64,000 bases of DNA from Pempheris klunzingeri (lineage: Eukaryota; Chordata; Actinopteri; Acropomatiformes; Pempheridae): NCBI RefSeq assembly GCF_042242105.1, contig NC_092024.1, positions 2,799,501 to 2,863,500 on the forward strand. The letters are read 5' to 3'. Positions 42,604 to 56,600 of this stretch are shown here, piece by piece; position 1 is the stretch's first letter; the number at the start of each line of letters is the position of its first letter. The position numbers were made by a program, and so were the translations under genes. The notes under the pieces are model-generated. The model saw only the letters and a list, made by a program, of their open reading frames with translations, did not search any database and had not been told where the DNA came from.

Positions 42604-44446
42604 ATGTACAGACAGCTCATGGTAAGAGAGACGTTTCATTTATCACATTTAGCTTTTGTCTTTACGGTGTCACCGCTGGGTTCATGGTGGGATTAGTGCT
42701 CGTGAAGACGTTAGTTCCTGATAACCGGTGACGGTCCCTAGCTAAACTTTTAAAACTTGGCTAACTAGTTAGCAGTTAAGGGCAAGTTTTAAAAAGAAAT
42801 GACTCGATCTAATGTGACGATTACATGTTTAATTCTCGTTATGTGAGTTTGTTATTGCGTGTTTATGACACAATATATAAAGTTATAACACCAGTTGCCC
42901 TGTTTGACCACCCGGCAGGTTAAACAGTCTGACACTGAAGTAAATCGGGTTGAATTCGTTAACGGCGGTGAAGCTCAATACCCGACCGGTATCGATCTGT
43001 AACAGCTGCACCCACTGACTGTATTCAGCTCAGTAAAAACCACAGTTATTGAACGGTTTGATCAAAGATGACAGCAGTGACATGACCTCTGTTTTGACTT
43101 TGAGTCTTGCATTTTGATCCTGCCATTCAAGTGTAATACCGAGTTTTGGCCACCAGGTGTCACCGTTTTGACGTTTTTAGCACAGAAATTCCCTCATCAC
43201 TACTTGGAGTCAGCCTGCTGAGCTGTCCAAGAAACTTTGCTAACTTTGTGTCCCTTGGTGTATTGATTGCCATCTCACTTTCTCATACTGTTTCAGTGTT
43301 AATACGTTGTTTTCATCAGTATCCACTGCTCGCCATAGTTGCATTATCAAACCAGTCAAGTGTTTGTACCACCAGGGACTGCAGCATGTTTGCAGGCGGA
43401 CCATCACCAGCAGTGCCCGCAGACAGGTTTCCAACTCTGTGAAGGACAAGCAAAAGCTGTTTCAGGTAGGTTTAATGTCTCTGGGGACAAGGATGACATC
43501 TGCAAACATGTGATCACAGCAATATCCCATCTGACTTCTATAGTGTGACTGTTTGACTCTGTTTTGGTTTGTCAGAGTTTAAAGCGAGATAACAAAGGAT
43601 CTTTTCATACTGAGAACGGTAATGTTAAAGTGTCTACTTTATCCCCAGGCTCTGGAGACAGAATCTGATTTTATCGTCTTTGTAGCCTGACAGATAAGTA
43701 TCAGCGGCTTTTCCCAGGACAGTGTTTAAATGACCTTCGACCGTAGCTGGGGCTGGAGTCATACTAATTATGCTTGCGAGCTGCTCATTAAAAATCTATT
43801 ACAAAATCCACGTTCCAATGTGGCAGGCTTTGCTGATCCCTGCATAGCGCTAGAAATGACTGTAGCCGTAGATGACAGATCGCCTACCCTTGCTTCTAAA
43901 TCTCCGAGCAAGCACTGCCTCATTGCATAGTGTATTGTGCGCTACCACTTAATTGCTATGGTTAACCAGAGATGAGCTCTACAAAAAAACTGAAAAGCGT
44001 AGACGCAGAAACACATGAAGCGGAAAGTCCTTCTCGTACCTCTCACACACATTTGAGCGTGGTGGAGAGTTGGGCTGCCTTTCTGAAGTAATTCTTCACT
44101 CTTTGCAACAGGAGGACAACGGTATGCCTATCCATCTGAAGGGCGGGACAAAAGACGCTCTGCTCTACAGAACCACAATGACTCTCACTGTGTTTGGTAT
44201 GTCAGCATTTGTCAGACATTTGATGAGTCAGATATCTTCCCTTTTTGAGAAGACCCATTTCATACCAGTGACCTGCCCCCAGTGTTATCACTGAAACTGA
44301 CTTTGAAAGTAAAATGACTGTAATTTAGCGATGCATTAGCGAGGGTTGTTTGAAGTCCGGACATTCAGCTTGTGTTGTATCTCCTCACAGGGGTTGGATA
44401 TGTCCTGTTTGAGCTGTTTACTGCGTCAATGCCCAAGAAGGTTTAA
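42604..44446 (+). CDS. cox7a2: COX7A2, cytochrome c oxidase subunit 7A2 (complete)
   Basis: Known role: small nuclear-encoded single-membrane-span subunit of respiratory complex IV in the inner mitochondrial membrane. Coding exons are 42604-42621, 43376-43465, 44112-44196 and 44391-44446, giving 82 residues (human 83). The first exon holds only MYRQLM. A basic presequence follows (GLQHVCRRTITSSARRQV), then the family signature KQKLFQEDNGMPIHLKGG and DALLYRTTMTLTV, a membrane segment at about 58-76, and the end ASMPKKV. The exon 2 acceptor (TACCACCAG before GGACTG) has a poor pyrimidine tract but is the only one in frame that gives a family-like protein. COX7A1 and COX7A2L are alternatives; the broad-type sequence and position beside TMEM30A favour COX7A2. 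Confidence 0.95.
42622..43375. other. COX7A2 intron 1
   Basis: 754 bases, no feature recognised. Confidence 0.7.
43466..44111. other. COX7A2 intron 2
   Basis: 646 bases, no feature recognised; short open frames here have no family resemblance. Confidence 0.7.
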
Positions 44447-44598
44447 CGAAACGGGACTGGCAACCGGACGTGACGTCTGATCACACAACCATGCACGTGC
44501 TGCTTGTAATTTATCAACCCTGTGTTGTGCAGATATGTAATAATATCAGTAAGATAAATATTTTAAATAGTTATTGATTGTACAAAGCTGCAAATAAT

Positions 44599-44604
44599 AA
44601 TAAA
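44599..44604 (+). terminator. COX7A2 polyadenylation signal
   Basis: AATAAA 153 bases after the stop, within an AT-rich stretch, with an ATTAAA close behind at about 44612. Confidence 0.65.
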
Positions 44605-45400
44605 TATTATAATTAAATTGTGTCACTTTTTAATACCTAATTTCATATTGAGCTTTGTGTGTTTTAGGAAATAGATCAACACTCTTTTCTTATTCACAAA
44701 GAAGTAGAGTTTGGCCAGAGACTGCAGTTTGTTTGTAACTGGTATATCTTAATCAGACCAGGCTAGACACTAAGCCAGGCTTATATTTAGTGTAGGTCCT
44801 TGGTTTGAGGACTAGAGGGCACCAGAAACCAAGCAGTCAGAGGCTCCCTCACTGTGGCAGTGTGTAGCAGGCTCTCTCAAATCATTCCCCAACTAAACTT
44901 ATTCTCCCATTGATTCCCACATTATAAACTAAAAACCTCTGAGCCAAACAGGCTAATATGATTACACTTGCTTATGTTGCTTTAAGCACCTTGAACGCAT
45001 CATGAGAAGTAGCCACGTTGTGGCATCAACAGATTTCTGCTCGAAAAATCGAAAAATTCTACTTTTATTTCAGCTGAGATGTGAGTAAATAACTTGGGTA
45101 AGGTCGCCTGTTTGCGCAAATGAAACACTTCACCTCTGGATGTTGTCCGGCCAACTGTGATCCTGCTGTAAAGTCACGTTGGCACTGGAAACTCATTAAA
45201 TCACCAGACCAAAGGAATGCAGGGAAAAATGTAATTTCCAAACAGTGGATCGGTCTTAGCGGGGGACATCCATCAACTGACAGCCAGAGGTTTCGTAAGA
45301 AGCCCATCTGATGGTAAACTGAGAGTTGGGAACTGCCCCCCCTATTAAGTACCCGATGGTGGAAAGATTCTTCCCACTTGGAAAGAGGCTTTTCCTTCTT
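44605..45400. other. Intergenic DNA between COX7A2 and COL12A1
   Basis: No gene or recognisable repeat. The right part leads into the candidate COL12A1 first exon. Confidence 0.5.
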
Positions 45401-45548
45401 GGACATCTGCTGGCGGAGCCTCCAGTAGCCAGAGAGGAGCGAGGGTCCATCCGCAGCTCCGCACCAGTCCCTCACTTTCCACAGGGGGAGGCTTCACGCA
45501 GGCTGCTCGCACATTTGGTCGCCTCATTTTTTTTGGGGGGTTGAGTAG
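45400..45548 (+). promoter_or_regulatory. Candidate untranslated first exon of COL12A1
   Basis: The ATG-bearing exon of COL12A1 is preceded by an acceptor at 46833-46834 (TTTGTCCCCAG), so a non-coding exon should lie upstream. GTTGAGTAG followed by GTGAGTTG, junction after 45548, is a good donor at the end of a GC-richer stretch. The 5' limit is a guess and the assignment is inference. Confidence 0.35.
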
Positions 45549-46834
45549 GTGAGTTGACTTGACTTTTATTTATTTTTAAATGAGCTATTTTGGCAATTTT
45601 TACTTATAGAAATGACACATTTTCACTGAATTTGAGAGAATATCAGTCATTTTGTAGCAGTTTTGCAAAAAAAAAAGTTCATCACTGGTTTGATGCATTT
45701 TTTAAAATGATGAAATTTGTTTAGACAAGATTAATAACTTCAGATAACTTTTTTTTTTTAACAGTTTATCTTTATTTTGAAAAAGTTAGGCAGGACTAAT
45801 CACTCACTGAAGTGCATTGAATGAAAATGCAGCTTCTAACTGTTGGTTTGAAATCTGGAGTCACTGTGAGGATGTAATGTTTCAGCAGCCAGGCGGGTAT
45901 AGCTGCTGTGCTTTAGGTGCATTTTTGTAATTTGAATGAGGATGAGACCCCGCACAGTTAATTTCGGCCCCTGGAGCTGCAGTTTTCGTGCCTGTGCACC
46001 AGGCGGGGCGCACAGCCTGTGGGAAAGGCTGCCGAAGCTGAGCTGAGACTTCACTGTGTGGTCTAAGAAGACTAACCATCTCCCATTTAGGATGAACAAA
46101 GGATTGCAATGATAATTATCTTTTTAAGGTCCATGCAAAAGCCATAATCCCTCACTGATTTCTGCTAGTCATAAAGAAATAGATCCAGTCAGAGGCGTAG
46201 GGGAAGTGTTAGGGAGTAAACTTTGATATTTGAGATATGAGAATATATGACTTGTAAAAAAGGAACTGCAATCAAAACTAATATTTACACTCATACACTA
46301 ATATTTTGCACATTCAGATACATCAAAAATACCATTAAGTTACCAGTGATTTCACAGATGCAGAATTTCTGGTGACCCCTGGTCAGAGATGCATAGCGAG
46401 CCACCAAAATGATCAGGACAGCTCCAGGGCAGTGATTTTCCAGATCATGGATAAGGATCAAGCAGATGAACCTGAAATGATTTTTTCAGCCGCTTATTAC
46501 CAAATTCCTATAGTATTTACTAAGCACTAAACACCCACCTCGGGGTGTGGGCGTAAGCTGGAACCAGCAAGGTGTGGCACTTGTTGTGTAAGAGAGTCGA
46601 AATGAATCTTGCAGTTTTCATACGTACAGTTCAGGAAAGCATTTGGGTCCCCAGCGAATGTTTCATGTATACGTTAGACTTCTCAAACTCTGTCTCAATC
46701 AGTTATTATTAATGAAGTATAGATAAATGCACATAAATGCATATCCTGCATGCGGTGGTGAGTCGCACCACAGTGACAAAGTGAGCTGTGTCATAAATCT
46801 GCAGCTTCAACATACTTCCTCTGTTTGTCCCCAG

Positions 46835-46940
46835 ACTGGTTGATGTGCTGCTGACCCTTCAGGGCCAAACATGAAGATAGGGCTTTCGCTGGCCACGGCC
46901 GCCTTCCTGGCAGCCCTGTTATCCTCCATAGATGCACAAG
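46835..46940 (+). CDS. col12a1: COL12A1 signal-peptide exon with 5' UTR
   Basis: After the acceptor, 36 bases of UTR precede ATG at 46871. The exon encodes [19 protein letters not shown] then IDAQ, a typical hydrophobic secretion signal that resembles the human LLLSSIEAE start of collagen XII, and ends one base into a codon before GTAAAC. Confidence 0.9.
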
Positions 46941-49900
46941 GTAAACGAAACCATCTGGCCTCAGTCCGCTTACATACTCTATCCCACACTGTCTCTTTAT
47001 CTCCTGCTTCTCTTCTTTCACCTATACGTTTCCTATGTTATAGGGATTAGTCCTTTACTTTTAATGTCAGACAGTCATCACATAGACACTGAATTTTGTA
47101 TTGATAAACTGAATAAAGTTCTTCTTGTTTCATGTGTATGCAATTTGATTATATGACTTTGCACTACTGACTGATTCTTTAATGATTGTCATGCTTTTAT
47201 CCCTCATTTGTGGTGAACTTTGTTAGATGTATCTGTCAGGACTCATGATAGACTGTGATGTAAAATCCAAATCCAGATCCCATTTACTTGTATTTATATT
47301 GTAATTTAGACAGTTTAAACCAGTACTCTAGGAGCAATTTCCTCATTCAGATTTGGCAAATATAAGAAACCAAGCACACTCACATTTATTTCATTTCCAG
47401 TTTCTAATGAAATGCATTAAACAGCAGGGCACAGAGCACAACAAAAGTCATTTCATGGTTAAATGTTTCCCCACTGATGTTTTAGCAGGGCTGTTGCTGT
47501 TTCAGTTTTTATGATAATAAATCTCTGCACATTCTCCAAAGCAAAATTTGGAAGATCGCCATGTTCTTGGCAATTAGGCACAGAAATATGAGATCACATA
47601 TTTTTAAGTTGTTATGATTAGACCGAGGATCTAGTGCGAACTTGCACACCTCTCCAATGGTTTCAGAGTGACTGCAGCAGCAAGTAATTACAGCGTTTTA
47701 AGTCGATTAATTCCAAAAGTGGAAGTAGTGTGCAGCAATTCAAAATACATCCAAAAGTTTGATTTGCATTCAACATTAAAAACGTGTCATAAATCATTTA
47801 CTTTACTTTAAGTATATTTACTTATCCTTTCAGAAGAACTGTCTTTTTCACAGTGTTGCATTATAGAATAGTGATTTTGTATTTAACAAAAGAAAATATT
47901 TGAGGGAGATGCGAGTACACAAAAATTGTATTTAAGCGGCACACTTGGATAACTTCCAGCTCTGATTTTATGCTTGTATAGTGGTATTACTGTCTTGGTA
48001 GCTATTAGGTATGCTTTGCTGTACATGTCACAAAAACTAACATGTCATAGACTGTTAACAATCTGTCAGAAGTTTTGACAGAAAATGTCTCTAAGTAATT
48101 TCATATGCAAACATTTCGGTCCAAAATAACGGCGAATATGGGAATATGGTATGGAAACCTTCTGATTTTTCCCTTTGAAAGCTCTCTGGCGAAGCGAGAG
48201 GAGTCTAACGTCTACTCTCACATATCTCCACTAACCGAATGGAAAGATGAAATACGAGAATAGCAAATTAATCCTCAGACAGCACAAAGACAAAGAGCCT
48301 TTCTAGGGCTTCTTTGCGGGCATTTGCAAAAACGCTGAGTTGCAATACATATGGAAAGTCAATATGCAGTAATGTTTAATGTCAGCACATGTTGTGGAAT
48401 TACTTTGGCATCTGTCCTGCCTCTTTGGGAGAGTCGGTGTTCTTTCCTCCTCTTCTTGGTCTCTCCTTCTGGCAGGAGCTCAGGCCAGGATAGCTGGCTG
48501 ACTGACTGGCTGGCTGGAGACTGAGGTTACTAACAGAACAGTAGCCAGACTCTGGCCCCTGGGAGCCAGAGGTGTCCCTTATTAGGAACTGATGGGACAG
48601 ACATCCGTATAACAGGAGCAACCACAAGGTCCAAATAATATAACAGAGTTTGTTATTTTGACAAAACCACTTTTGCTCCTCAAGTATGTTTTAAAACCAG
48701 GAGGACAAAGAAGTCCTAACAAATTGAAACCATCTTGAACAAACGTGGGAGTGGCAGGTGCGTTGCTCGTGAAGTGAAGACCCGCCTAAAACTTTTTTAT
48801 TTAAGATTTTCAACCCACCATCCATCGCTTTGCTGCTTGCTACCCACTCTACACACTTACACACACCCACACCCACTTCCGTGCGCTTTACCATTTGGTG
48901 TTGGAGATGAATACTCGCGGAGAAATCAGGGGGAACGCAGTCCATCGGGGCTCCTTGAGTTGATATGCCAGGTTGGTGATCCTCCAATCCCAGTTTTTAA
49001 TCACTTAGTGGGCTCCTGTTTGTCATCTGCCTGTGCATTCATTGTGTCCCAAGCTATGGCTTCCTCCTCAAAGTGTATTTTACAATGATATTCTTGCCTC
49101 CCATGGCACTCTTATTCTTCCTAACAGGTAGCATGCACCCACATGTCTACTCCCACAGAGCTCCCTGCTGATGCCGTACAGTCTAATGCATGCTTACTCA
49201 TCTTCACATCACCCCTATCGTGGTATGCTACCACTGGTACCACTGTGGATAAATTAGGGTTTGGCCTAGCACAGAGAGTTAATCCAAATTATGTAATGCT
49301 ATACTTCATTAACATCTTGAATTTTCTCCTGTCTTCTCTCCTGTCATTCAGTTGTTCGTTGTGTCGCTATGAATTTTTGTCATCAAACACTAATTTACTA
49401 TCTGATTATACACTTTGTTGAGCTGAGTTGCATGAAACATATCATACAGGTAATTTCATTGTCATCTAATTATTCAATTAATGAAGAAATATGTACATCA
49501 ATTAACAACTAACTAACACTTTTTAAATGAGAGTGAGTAACCTGGTCAACCAAAAGGCAATTTGGCCCTTTAAGATACAATTCTTCAGTTACTGTATGCA
49601 TGTGAATGACACATACTAAATGTTAACACACTCCTGCTAATTAACATTAGCCCTTTTCCTCAACGGGTAGCATAGAAGCTGTATAAAAAGAATATCATTT
49701 TTAAAATATCTTTGTCATCTTTGTCTGTGTGGTCCCAACTGTACATGGAAACTACTGTCCAGTCAATCAAAGTTGTTGAGCCAAACAACTTTCTCATGTA
49801 CATGATGCATGACGCTGTGGTCAAGTCAGCTCGATGCAAAGGCGCGTAGCCTTGTCACACTGTCGTCCGTTTTCCTGTGTTTATTTTAATGTACACAGCT

Positions 49901-50643
49901 TTCCTATTATACTACATCTAAACAGTGTCCAGAGTAACCGTGTTCTCTCATGCCTTCTTATGCATTATGCTGCCAATAAAAAAGTACACAAGGGTCTCCG
50001 GTGACGAATTGTGTATTCTTTTTAAAAGGTTTGCAATGGATGTGTGCCACTCACTTGTGTAAAGAGTTTTAACCAAATAAACAACAAAGCACTTTTCGTC
50101 TTATATGAAATATGTTTATATACAATGTATATATAACATATGGTGTTCAATTTTTTTCTCAAGAGTTACTTCAACAACTACATGGCAACCTCGATTCCAT
50201 TGTATAATCAGTACTTTGAGAATGAAGTCACTGTTGTATTTTTGTAACGCTGAGATCAACTTCAGCATAAAAGCAGTTTAGTATGTGGTTGAGGCATGCG
50301 TTGTAATGACTGCACTCAGCATGTGTTTGATGGTTCACTCAGTGTTTGCACTTTGGTAGAGTTTGCGTGGAGTCGTGCACATGTTGTGTATGCCAGTGCT
50401 TGAATTGCTGGCCATCTTGGTTGAGCAACTCAAACAAATGCCATTTTACTCCAAAATGGCTTCTCACACTTTTCAATGTTGTCACGTGTATTGTCACCCT
50501 CACAAATGGACGTCAGTGCTATGTGTCTGTCCCCAACAATGAACAAGTCTACTTCAGTCATGAAGTGTTTGTCGTTGGGATCAATGTGAATGCTTGATTG
50601 AAAATGCCTTACTTTGATTTGATCATGAATATAATATACATGC

Positions 50644-50693
<50 letters not shown>

Positions 50694-53600
50694 TTTATTG
50701 TGATTTAACAGTATTTCACTTCTTATTTGCAGTTGAACCCCCCTCAAACTTGAAATTTAAAATTCTAAATGAAAACACAGTGGACATGTCATGGACCAGA
50801 CCCTCATCAAGGATAGAGGGCTTCAGAATACAAGTTGTATCAGATGCAGGTCAGTATGGATCTGAACCTTCCTGTTTGTATGTACAATCTATGCACACAA
50901 TGCACCCCGACAGGTGATTTACTGTTGCATTCCCTCTCCTAGATGAACCAGTCAGAGACTTTATGCTTGATGCATATGCCACTACAACCTCAATCACTGA
51001 CTTGACCCCTGACTTGGACTACTCAGTGTCCATAAACTCCTATTATGGGTCAGAGGAGAGCATTCCCATCTTTGGACAACTGACCAGTGAGTGCATATTT
51101 CACAGTGGATTAGTTTAGATTCAGTGGAAAAAATTATGTTTTTTATTTATTTGTTTACTTTTTTTTTGTACTATATTTAAGTTTCATCACTTTGCCTTAA
51201 CGTTTTCACTTGAAACGTGGAAGTACACAATTATGTTTGACATAAGACACACAACTATTCCCCTTTATTGAGAGTTTCACTTATTCCGTGTAGCATGTTC
51301 ATCTGGCCACATGAGACTTAGAAAAGTAGGGCGAAATCACATCTGTTTACTGACTCTTGAATTGCTCCGTTTATAGTTAATGCAGCATAAAGATATGTGT
51401 TTGTGAGTATGTGGTTTCAGTCCTGTCGACCAGCTTTTATGATGTGTTGATTTTCTTGCCTTTTTCCACTGTGAAAAAGCACAGAGTGAGGCAGGGACGG
51501 CAATGTGAGGTGCTAACTCACCAAGTGTTTCCTGTGTTTCAGTCCAGTCCAGTAACACCAGCGGACGAGTCAGCAAGCCACATTCAAAAGCAATCAGTGA
51601 GTATGTTTACTGTGGTGTCAAACAAAATCTGAACAGGGCCTGTCCTCCATGCGGCTTTCCAGTTTTTTCCCTTCATCACTGTCATCATAATATTTTTTCC
51701 CATGGAATAATTTGGTCATGCGTACATTTTACCTTCGGCTGGGGTTGTCACCGGGTAAACAGGCAGGGAGTGACAGTGACTGTGAGAGCACACGTTAGTA
51801 CCTTTAATTGAAAACAGTCAACACATAAAGAAAAAAGGAAAGGAAGGCTTGAAGCAAGTAGACATGGGTTGTGCCATGCTTCGTGGATTGGAGGGGAGCA
51901 GGAGGGGGTTGTCAAGCACGTTTGCCACCTAAAGGCAAGATCTGTCTCTGAAATGGTTTAAAGATGAGGCCGGGATTTCTGTTCTTAATCTGACGTTGAA
52001 TTGCCCTGTGCTCATATCATAAAACCAATCTGTGTGGATTTACAGAAGGGCATGCTCACTTTTTCCTCCATCTCTTGATTCTTGTGGAAACTATACCCAC
52101 ACTTCCAGATTCTCCTAAACCCCTATTTATGGTTAAGCACTCAGAAATACTTTTACAACCACCCAAAATTGTTTGACTAAAGCCCTACTTCGATGCCATC
52201 AATTTCAACATTGGGTCAGAGAATGCTGAGAAAAAAAATAGTCCTTTTAATGATGAGGCTTATGAGAAGTGAGGGACATAATTTAGAGTCAATGAGACCC
52301 TAGGGAACGAGGATTAACGTCCATCTACATAAGCCCTGCCAGTCATTTCAATAGAGCCATCTTAAATGTTCCAGAGAATTTCATCTATGATTTAAAGCCC
52401 CGTAGGATTTGAAAGTATAAAAGTGAGCGTTGCTGGTGGAACCTCTGCTAAATGTTTAGTCTATTAAGCCACGTTTTTGCCTCTGTCTGTTGGAATGGCT
52501 ATACCAGCCCACTGTTTGGCACTGGCTGATATTTCCTTTGATGTCAGAATGCATATCTCTGAGCCATCCAACTTACTGTCAAGGGTTTGATTTTATTTAG
52601 ATAGGCAGGAGAAGAAATGGGCCAGGGTAAAAATATGTTTCCAAGACCAAGCTGTTGTTGCCACAGCTTTACTACCACATTTTGGTTTCATTCGAGACAT
52701 AAAGGATGTGCTTTTCTGCATTTCAGGTTTTTACACCAATCATTAGCTGGTTGTAAAATGTTCCTAATCTGGGTCAATCAGAACCTGCTACATATTTTTT
52801 TAGCTGACTGACTCTTATTTCTCCACTGTCTTTGCCCAGAGTGTTCGATCAGTGCAATAGCAGATTTGGTTTTTCTGGTGGACGGTTCGTGGAGTGTGGG
52901 CAGAGAAAACTTTAAACACATCCGCAGTTTCATCGCCGCCCTGGCAGGGGCCTTCGACATTGGGGAGGACAAGACGCGGGTGGCCGTGGTTCAGTATAGC
53001 ACAGACACCCGCACAGAGTTCCCCCTCACCCGTTACAACAGAAGAGGAGACCTGCTCCAAGCCATCAACTCCCTGCCTTACAAGGGAGGAAACACTATGA
53101 CAGGTAAGGCACATCACAGAAGGAGGTCGAGAGATGGAAAGGTGTTCTTTTGTAGATTTGTACTCTGCTGTAATTGAGCCAATATGAGTCCTCATGGTTG
53201 TTCGTGATGTTCAGTGTCTGTTCTAATATGTTAAAATGCGGAAAGCCTTGCAAATTTGAATGATAACTTTGATGTGATGTGTTTGACGTGATGACATATG
53301 GTTCACAAAAGTGGGTGCCAGACAAATATGTAAAAATACACATACATTTCTCTCTTAAGGTGATGCCATAGATTACCTGCTGCAAAACATCTTTACGGAG
53401 GCAGCTGGATCCAGGAAAGCTTTTCCTAAGGTAGCCATGATCATCACTGACGGAAAATCCCAGGACCCAGTGGAGGAGCATGCTAAAAGGCTTAGGAACA
53501 TTGGAGTGGAAGTATTTGTTCTAGGTATGGTTTATTATTCAGTTTTTTGTTGAATAGTGGTCTTCCATGTGAAAGTCTGCCTGTTCTTGGAAAACATTTG

Positions 53601-56600
53601 ATTTTCCATTGATTGCACCATCCATTTTTGACTTGGTAAAAGTCAAGTACTGTTTTTTTCTAACATGTGCAATACTTGAAAACAGTCAATAGCCTTCCAC
53701 ATCTGTCTTGCAGCCACTGAGGGAAGAGCACATGAGTTGATGTTGTTGTACTTCACATTTTCCCACTCAGGTATCAAAGGAGCAGATGAGGATGAGCTAA
53801 GGGAAATGGCTTCCACACCCCACAGCAAACATGTGTACAATGTTCCCAACTTTGACATGATCCAAGACGTGCAGAAAAAGATCATCACAGAGGTGTGCTC
53901 AGGTGTTGAAGAGCAGCTCAGCTCTCTGGTCAGCGGTGAAGAAAGTAAGTCAAAAGATCTTCATCAAATGTGCTCTATTATATCGGGTTCTATGGTTTTG
54001 ACACAAAATGGTCCCAATAGGAAGTATTGTCATTGAACACCCAGCAGCCCAGCAAACATTTTGATGGCGACTTTATCTTGAAAGAGCATGCAATAATGTA
54101 ATAACCTCCAATAATGCATATCATATCTTTTTCCCCAGTGGTGGAGCCAGCCTTTAACCTGCAGGTCACAGAAATTGCATCTAAGTCAATGAGGGTGACA
54201 TGGGACCCCTCCCCAGGTGAAATCACGGGCTACAAGGTCATCCTCATTCCCATGCTAGCTGGAATGAAACGGCAGGAGCTGTACATGGGGCCCACCCAGA
54301 TATCCATCAATGTCCGTGACCTTTCCCCGGAGACTGAATATGAGATCAGCCTGTATGCTCTCAAAGGTCTGACTCCTAGTGAACCCATCGTGGCAATGGA
54401 AAAGACCCAGCCTGTCAAGGTGTCAACAGGTAAGATGACTTGTTGTGCATGACGTGTCATCTTTCCTTGACTATTCCTATGTTAGACACACTCAAAATCT
54501 CTCACTCATCATGGAGGCTGTACAAGGCCTTTAATCAATGATGTCTTTTTTTTTTTTTCAAGAATGCTCTCTGGGAATGGATGTGCAGGCTGATGTGGTC
54601 CTACTGGTTGATGGCTCGTACAGTATTGGATTACAAAACTTTGCCAAAGTTCGTGCCTTCTTGGAGGTTCTGGTCAATTCCTTTGACATTGGACCCCACA
54701 AGGTCCAGCTTAGCTTGGTCCAGTACAGTCGTGATCCACACACTGAGTTTGCCCTCAACACCCACCATGACATTAATACTGTTGTCAAAGCTGTGCGCAC
54801 TTTCCCCTACCGTGGAGGCTCCACTAACACTGGCAAAGCCATGACCTATGTCAGGGAAAAGATCTTCATCGTTGCCCGTGGAGCGAGAGAGAATGTCCCC
54901 CGTGTCATGGTCCTGATCACAGATGGAAAGTCGTCAGACTCCTTTAAGGATGCAGCAACTAATCTGAGGAATATTGATGTGGAGATCTTTGCCGTTGGAG
55001 TGAAGGATGCTGTGAGATCAGAGCTTGAGGCCATTGCAAATCCCCCATCGGACACTCATGTCTATGAGGTGGAGGACTTTGATGCCTTCCAGAGGATCTC
55101 CAAGGAGCTGACTCAGTCCATTTGTCTGAGGATTGAACAGGAGCTGCTCAACATCAAAAAGAGGAGTAAGTAGAAAAGATAGAATATCTAAACCCTATAA
55201 CTATGACCTGGAGTGTAGCCAAATAATATGCCCATTACTTCTTGGCATCAGTTTTAGACGGCCACTATTTGCTAAATACGCTAGTACCTTAAAGTTGCTC
55301 CATGCTGTACCATCTGACTGATGATCAGTTGACCTAGTCTTTAGCAGAAGGTGTGATAGCAATGCTAATGCAATCAAGAAAAAGTGGAATACAGAGGTAC
55401 AGTACTGCTGTAAACCATAATCTGCCAATATACACATCACAAAACCACATATGTGCTTCTTGAATGAGCTGTCATACATATTTTTTTTAATCACAAACTA
55501 CAGTGACTGTAAAAACAGTGTTATTTTGACTTTACCGTAATTTTGATTAAGAAGGCCACCCCAGCTGTAAACCATGGCTGTTCCACCCAGTGGTAGAATG
55601 ACATGACACCACACAATGTGCTGGTTGACTATGGATACTGAAGGCTGCAGAACCTAGACAAGCACCACGTAGTGAGTGAAGCATTCCATGCTTAGCAGCT
55701 TTACATTTTTTAACCTTGTTAGCTGATCAAGGTTATGGCAACAGTTTGCTTTTCATTGCTGCCAGTAATAGAAGGTGAAACCCATGGCCAAGGAATGGAC
55801 AGAGGGGGGAAAGGAATAAAACACAGCAACAATAGCCCCATAAATTGCACATGTTTATAGTATAATTTGACGATGGTAGTACTCACCTGCATCTTTTGCA
55901 TGATTTTGCCCTGTGCACTGCTTTTTATGGACAGACATTCATGATATGTGCTTTTTTATTTTCAGGTCTTCTTCCACCCACTAACTTGCAGTTCTCAGAG
56001 ATTACCTCCAGAAGCTTCCGTAGCACCTGGACAGCTCCTGCTGCCAGAATCATGTCTTACCTGGTGCGTTTCCGCAAGGCTGAAGACATCACTGGAGACT
56101 ACATTTCCCTGGCAGTGCCCAGCGATACCACCACAGCTATTCTACCCCACCTGTACCCCCTCACTGCCTACGAGGTTAATGTCTTTGCCCAGTACGAAAA
56201 AGGGGACAGCTTCCCTTTGACTGGTGAAGAGACCACTCTAGAAGGTAAGAGAGACTTACTTGGACCTGACTCAATTCTCTAATGCTCATCAACGTGAGAA
56301 TATTTGGGATCTAAAATATTTGTTCCTTTTCAGAGCAAGGGGCTGTTCGAAACCTACGAATTACAGAGGAGACAACAGACAGTTTCAGGGTGTCATGGCA
56401 AGCTGCTCCAGGTTCGGTGATCAGGTATCGCCTCTCCTATGTCCCACTGAGTGGGGCTGGGGAAACCCTGGAGGCCCAAACCAGTGGACCAGAGACTACC
56501 ATAGTTCTGCAGGAGCTATTCCCCATCACCACCTACCGTGTGTCTGTGTCTGCTGAGTATTCTTCTGGCATAGGCGACGAGATGCAAGTAGATGGCACCA

